From Prolixibacteraceae bacterium UBA5740 (GTDB lineage: Bacteria > Bacteroidota > Bacteroidia > Bacteroidales > Prolixibacteraceae): DNA of 59,688 nucleotides. The position numbers were made by a program, and so were the translations under genes. Below, one piece after another: positions 56,205 to 59,688 of this stretch. The DNA is taken from NCBI GenBank assembly GCA_002419285.1, contig DIFU01000105.1, forward strand, positions 32,970-92,657, in the 5' to 3' direction. The notes beneath the pieces were generated by a model, which ran no database searches, was not told where the DNA came from, and worked only from the letters and a program-made list of their open reading frames with translations. The stretch's first letter is position 1, and every line of letters begins with the position of its first letter.

Positions 56205-56234
56205 GAATACACTGAACATTAATCCAAGAATAAA

Positions 56235-57077
56235 ATGGAAGTGAACCGCAAAAATCTCAGTGTGACTGAAACACCTTCCAGATTCAGAAATCTGGACAAG
56301 ATGTTACCTGGTCAGATTCTGGCTGCCATAAACCGGGAGGATGCCAGGGTACACAAAGCTGTGCATGAAGCATTGCCTCAAATTGAAAGACTGGTCGTCG
56401 AAATCCTCGACCGCATGCAACAAGGAGGCCGGGTATTTTACCTGGGTGCCGGAACCAGCGGAAGATTGGGAGTTCTTGATGCGTCGGAGCTTCCACCCAC
56501 TTTCGGTGTACCCGACAACATGGTTATTGGATTAATTGCAGGAGGAGATGTCGCCCTTCGCAAAGCAGTTGAAAATGCCGAAGATGATCCGGAAATGGCG
56601 TGGAAGGAGTTACAAAAATATCAAATCACCAATAAAGATACAGTGATTGGCATCGCAGCTTCAGGTACCACTCCATACGTAATTGGCGGTGTGATAAAAG
56701 CAAAAGAAGCCGGTTTACTCACTGGTTGTATCACTTGCAATCCCGCCAGCAAAATCGCAGCAGTGGCTGAATTCCCGATTGAAGCCATTGTTGGGCCCGA
56801 AATTGTCACTGGAAGTACCCGTCTGAAAGCAGGAACAGCCCAAAAGATGATCCTGAATATGATTACCACAACCCTTATGATTAAACTGGGTAGGGTAAAA
56901 GGTAACAAAATGGTTAATATGCAGTTGACCAATTCCAAACTGGTGGATCGTGGCACACGAATGCTGATGGAAGAACTTCAGCTTCCAGAAGAGGAATCGA
57001 GACGATTATTATTGGAATTTGGTTCTGTAAATAAAGCAATGGAAGGCTATTACCAAAGCTTAAAAAGCAAAACCTGA
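56235..57077 (+). CDS. murQ: N-acetylmuramic acid 6-phosphate etherase
   Basis: Cleaves the lactyl ether of MurNAc-6-phosphate to give GlcNAc-6-phosphate and D-lactate, a step of peptidoglycan recycling. The 280-residue SIS-domain protein has VTETPSRFRNLDKM, the sugar-phosphate loop YLGAGTSGRLGVLDASELPPTFGVP, GIAASGTTPYVIGG, and EIVTGSTRLKAGTAQKMILNM. Length and motifs are normal. Forms a two-gene unit with the upstream kinase. Its stop is 4 bp from the convergent dacB gene. Confidence 0.97.
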   Translation: MEVNRKNLSVTETPSRFRNLDKMLPGQILAAINREDARVHKAVHEALPQIERLVVEILDRMQQGGRVFYLGAGTSGRLGVLDASELPPTFGVPDNMVIGLIAGGDVALRKAVENAEDDPEMAWKELQKYQITNKDTVIGIAASGTTPYVIGGVIKAKEAGLLTGCITCNPASKIAAVAEFPIEAIVGPEIVTGSTRLKAGTAQKMILNMITTTLMIKLGRVKGNKMVNMQLTNSKLVDRGTRMLMEELQLPEEESRRLLLEFGSVNKAMEGYYQSLKSKT

Positions 57078-57081
57078 AAAA

Positions 57082-58518
57082 CTAATAATTACTTCTTACA
57101 TGTTTAAGAAATTCCCGGACTTCCATAAACACCTCCTGCTGGGAACCTGAGAAGTTATTTATTATTATAGAAAAGGCCACTTCTCTGCCCGAAATGCATT
57201 TCAAGTATCCGGCATAAGCTCGAACCCTGGTCATTGATCCGCTTTTTGCTCTTAAAGTTTGTGCTGGAAAATCGGTCATGGAAAAAGATCTTAGGGTACC
57301 CTTTCCTGCAACTGGAAGCGAATTTTTAAAAACTTCCCGATTTTGGCTTTTCTGCATGTAAAGAAGCAAGGCATTCATCTGTTTTGCCGAAAAGGCATTA
57401 AATCGCGACAATCCACTTCCATCTTCCAGGAAAAATGGATCATTTGTAATTTTTTCGCTGACAAATCTGCCGGCCATTTGAATGCCTTGGTCGTGGCCCC
57501 CATAGCCGCCATTGCTATATGCCAATTGGGTGACCAATGATTCAGCAATCAGATTGACACTTTCATAATTTAACAACGAGCATATTTCTGACAACATCGG
57601 AGATTTGTGATATTGAATTATCTTTCCTTCTACAGGCTCTAAACTCACCAGGACTTTACCGTTGAAGTCTGGATATTCAGCTATCAACTCCTGCCGGAAT
57701 CGCTCACCAAAAACCATCTCTGGATCTGGCATTGCAGCTTTCACTTCAAAGTTTTTTCTATTTACGGGAATTGTGCCACGAATGATCCTTTTCTTATCCC
57801 AGGGGCTTCCAAATACATATGCAAGGTCACGATTTATTTGAGAAGACTTCACTTCACTAACCCATTCGACCCCTGGGGTTAAAGGCTCAGCCTTCGTGAG
57901 CAGGGCAGATTCTGACTCAACGGAAGGAGAATCGAAAAACAGCCGAATGGTATTGTCGGCATAGTTAATTGCCGAAGGCCCGGCACCATAATAATTCCCC
58001 ATGTCATCCCATGACCAGGATGCTGGCACATCCCACCGTCGGAATCCCGAAATATCAATTAAAAGGTCACCCTCAATCCTTTCGACGCCTAAGCCTCTTA
58101 GTGTCTTAATCCAGCTTTCAAATGGTAAAAGATCTTTGCGATTTGCCTCAAAAAGACGTGAAGCCATGGTAGGGTCTCCCCCACCTTTTACAACAAGATT
58201 ATCACGTAGCACACCATATACAATTTCACCTGTACCAGTTAGTCCCAAAGAAGTCTCAAACCGGAAATCTGCTCCCAAATACTCGAGAGCCACTGCAGAA
58301 ACGACTAGCTTCAAAGTGGAAGCAGGTGCCATAAGCAAGTCACTATTCCATTGAAAAAGTGTGGTACCGTCATTTACATCCGACACCATAACTCCAACTG
58401 CTGCTCCTCTAAGAGAGCCCTTTTGGTCAAATGCATATTCCGGCACCGATTGGCTAAAAACCTCAGAAACAAGGGCGAGGAACAATAAAATATATAAAAT
58501 TCTTACCTTCATAACCAT
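57082..58518 (-). CDS. dacB: D-alanyl-D-alanine carboxypeptidase/endopeptidase (PBP4 type)
   Basis: A periplasmic low-molecular-weight penicillin-binding protein that trims and cuts murein peptides. The 478-residue protein has a signal peptide (ILYILLFLALVSEVFSQ), the SxxK motif in MAPASTLKLVVSA (catalytic Ser), and KSG in LRAKSGSMTRVRAYAGYL for the third active-site motif. The inserted domain typical of PBP4 accounts for the length. The frame is open to 58893, but that part overlaps crcB. ATG 58518 or 58512 precedes the signal peptide. Placed beside the murQ unit, consistent with wall turnover. Confidence 0.93.
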   Translation of the reverse strand: MVMKVRILYILLFLALVSEVFSQSVPEYAFDQKGSLRGAAVGVMVSDVNDGTTLFQWNSDLLMAPASTLKLVVSAVALEYLGADFRFETSLGLTGTGEIVYGVLRDNLVVKGGGDPTMASRLFEANRKDLLPFESWIKTLRGLGVERIEGDLLIDISGFRRWDVPASWSWDDMGNYYGAGPSAINYADNTIRLFFDSPSVESESALLTKAEPLTPGVEWVSEVKSSQINRDLAYVFGSPWDKKRIIRGTIPVNRKNFEVKAAMPDPEMVFGERFRQELIAEYPDFNGKVLVSLEPVEGKIIQYHKSPMLSEICSLLNYESVNLIAESLVTQLAYSNGGYGGHDQGIQMAGRFVSEKITNDPFFLEDGSGLSRFNAFSAKQMNALLLYMQKSQNREVFKNSLPVAGKGTLRSFSMTDFPAQTLRAKSGSMTRVRAYAGYLKCISGREVAFSIIINNFSGSQQEVFMEVREFLKHVRSNY

Positions 58519-58609
58519 CTGTAAGTATACTATCTCCCTGAAATTCTTTATAGGGGTATTCAGGTAACCCAATTTTAACGTAAATTGCCGGAAATTAAGA
58601 AAATTTCCT

Positions 58610-58990
58610 ATGCTTCGGAATTTAATTATCGTCGGGACCGGAGGTTTTATTGGAACAGCCATGAGATATATTGTACAAGTCCAGGTCGAGAAACTGATGG
58701 GTAGTACTTTTCCCATAGGTACTTTTCTTATCAATATTGCGGGAAGCCTCATCATTGGGTTCGTATATGGGCTCGCCGAAAAAGGTAATATTCTTGGACC
58801 TGAATGGAGACTCTTTCTTGCTGTTGGATTATGCGGAGGGTTCACAACCTTTTCAACCTTCTCAGCAGATACTTTGAACCTGCTGAAAGACAACTCGATT
58901 ATTCAATTGTTGTCATATACCGGGGGATCTGTTCTTCTGGGTCTTCTTTCTGTATACATCGGATTAATTCTCGCCAAAACCATAATTTAA
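58610..58990 (+). CDS. crcB: fluoride ion channel CrcB
   Basis: A small inner-membrane channel that removes fluoride. The 126-residue protein has four membrane helices and the family motifs GGFIGTAMRY, GTFLINIAGSLIIGF (pore Asn) and LCGGFTTFSTFS (Phe box). It is divergent from dacB. No fluoride riboswitch was recognised in the 90 bp upstream. A DUF190 gene follows on the same strand after 91 bp, a pairing seen with CrcB. Confidence 0.95.
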   Translation: MLRNLIIVGTGGFIGTAMRYIVQVQVEKLMGSTFPIGTFLINIAGSLIIGFVYGLAEKGNILGPEWRLFLAVGLCGGFTTFSTFSADTLNLLKDNSIIQLLSYTGGSVLLGLLSVYIGLILAKTII

Positions 58991-59081
58991 TTGACCGAGC
59001 CTATAAATCCTGAACGGGTAATTGTTGCTTTGGAAATTATCCTTAATTCATTTCACTTACATTCCTTATATTTAGAAAATC

Positions 59082-59459
59082 ATGAATCCAACGAAACTCA
59101 ATGGGAAAGCATACCTTTTAAAGATTTTTTTGGGAGAATCTGATAAAATCAACGGCCGCCCCCTTTATGAAGAGATCGTATTTGCTGCGAGAAAATCTGG
59201 GCTGGCAGGGGCAACCGTCTGCAAAGGTATCATTTCATTTGGCGCAAGTCACTCAATTCACACCATGAAAATATTTGCGCTCTCTTCAGACTTGCCGGTA
59301 ACCATTGAAATCGTGGATAGCCGTGAAAATCTGGATCAATTCATACCCATTCTAAACGAAATGCTGTATGTCGCAAAACGAGGTGGACTCGTTACATTGC
59401 AACCTGTTGAAGTATTGCATTACAGCCCGGGTGAAAAGTATAAAAACCCTATGACTTGA
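59082..59459 (+). CDS. DUF190 family protein, CrcB-associated
   Basis: A 125-residue soluble protein of the DUF190 family, with a PII-like ferredoxin fold: AYLLKIFLGESDKINGRPLYEEIVFAARKSGLAGATVCKGI (start segment ESDKINGRPLYE is typical), GASHSIHTMKIFALSSDLPVTIEIVD and an IPILNEMLY helix. DUF190 proteins often sit beside crcB and are thought to sense a ligand or regulate transport; not proven. Follows crcB on the same strand. Confidence 0.88.
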   Translation: MNPTKLNGKAYLLKIFLGESDKINGRPLYEEIVFAARKSGLAGATVCKGIISFGASHSIHTMKIFALSSDLPVTIEIVDSRENLDQFIPILNEMLYVAKRGGLVTLQPVEVLHYSPGEKYKNPMT

Positions 59460-59688
59460 AAATATACTTTGACCAGCTAATATCATCCTGCCCAAAAATA
59501 AGTTGACTCAATTGATTTCACATTTGCAACAATGAGCAGTATTAGCAAAAAGCTGGTACCAATTTATCATCCACTTATAGTTACAGGCTGTTTTTGAAAA
59601 TATTTTTACGATCTGGTATCGTGGGAGCCTGAATTGTCTAAATTCCGATAACAGATGGAGATATGATTTCTGTATATGCACATCCAAA
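59460..59688. other. end of window without assignable gene
   Basis: 229 bp with only short or broken frames. CCAGCTAAT near 59474-59482 and GCTGG near 59554 could pair over a distance. A gene might begin near 59661 and run out of the window, but the sequence is too short to say. Confidence 0.4.

Noticed and set aside
58541..58609. Possible fluoride riboswitch before crcB
   Set aside because: A small GGGGT/AACCC pairing is present, but the conserved aptamer bases are not.
58519..58893. N-terminal extension of DacB
   Set aside because: Overlaps crcB on the other strand and precedes a clear signal peptide.
59532..59597. Short plus-strand ORF of about 21 codons
   Set aside because: Too short, and no family resemblance or initiation context.

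Overview
The window reads as chromosomal DNA of a Bacteroidota bacterium, probably Bacteroidales or a relative; no closer placement is possible from the sequence alone. The evidence is several promoters of the TAnnTTTG (-7) type, almost no Shine-Dalgarno sites, a thrA / apgM-like / thrC operon, a split PntA, many lipoprotein signals, DUF5916 and ArsF proteins, a PG0541-type protein beside an RND pump, and LL-diaminopimelate aminotransferase. I see no rRNA or tRNA genes, CRISPR arrays, prophage or intact insertion sequences. Most genes are housekeeping or carbohydrate and cell-wall metabolism.

Layout. 1-5.6 kb: threonine operon on the minus strand, followed by a probable small RNA at the left edge. 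5.8-7.3 kb: bcp-recA (minus). 7.6-17.9 kb: plus-strand run with a TPR protein, clpS, nfeD-floA, a phosphotriesterase-like lipoprotein, the pntAAB transhydrogenase, phoH, purC and a TlpA-like thioredoxin. 17.9-18.9 kb: small ArsR / thioredoxin / ArsF module with a perfect palindromic operator. 19-24 kb: ProC-like dehydrogenase, MATE transporter, DUF5916 protein. 24.2-27.8 kb: three-subunit acyl-CoA (propionyl-CoA type) carboxylase. 27.9-30.2 kb: GH3 glycosidase. 30.2-33.1 kb: gene-poor stretch with a 40-bp inverted repeat, beside an unrecognised envelope locus that carries an in-frame stop and a possible frameshift. 33.3-35.4 kb: DUF2007 protein and C69 dipeptidase. 35.5-42.0 kb: TetR-TolC-MFP-RND efflux operon with a PG0541-type partner. 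42.2-44.0 kb: cation antiporter and alpha/beta hydrolase, then a promoter-hairpin-terminator unit that looks like a small RNA. 44.2-48.1 kb: murein-peptide genes (dipeptide epimerase, NlpC/P60 hydrolase, transglutaminase). 48.4-50.1 kb: dapL and a CBM48 protein. 50.2-52.9 kb: GH78 rhamnosidase. 53.1-55.2 kb: cyclase-family protein and a double-domain glycosyltransferase. 55.4-58.5 kb: amino-sugar kinase, murQ and dacB. 58.6-59.5 kb: crcB and a DUF190 protein.

Two themes tie the genes together. The first is cell-wall building and recovery: dapL makes the DAP precursor; dacB, NlpC/P60 and the epimerase process murein peptides; the BadF-type kinase and MurQ recover MurNAc. The second is transport coupled to small predicted sensor proteins (RND with PG0541-like, CrcB with DUF190). 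The most interesting unexplained items are the two candidate small RNAs, the broken envelope locus and the ArsR module that lacks a permease.
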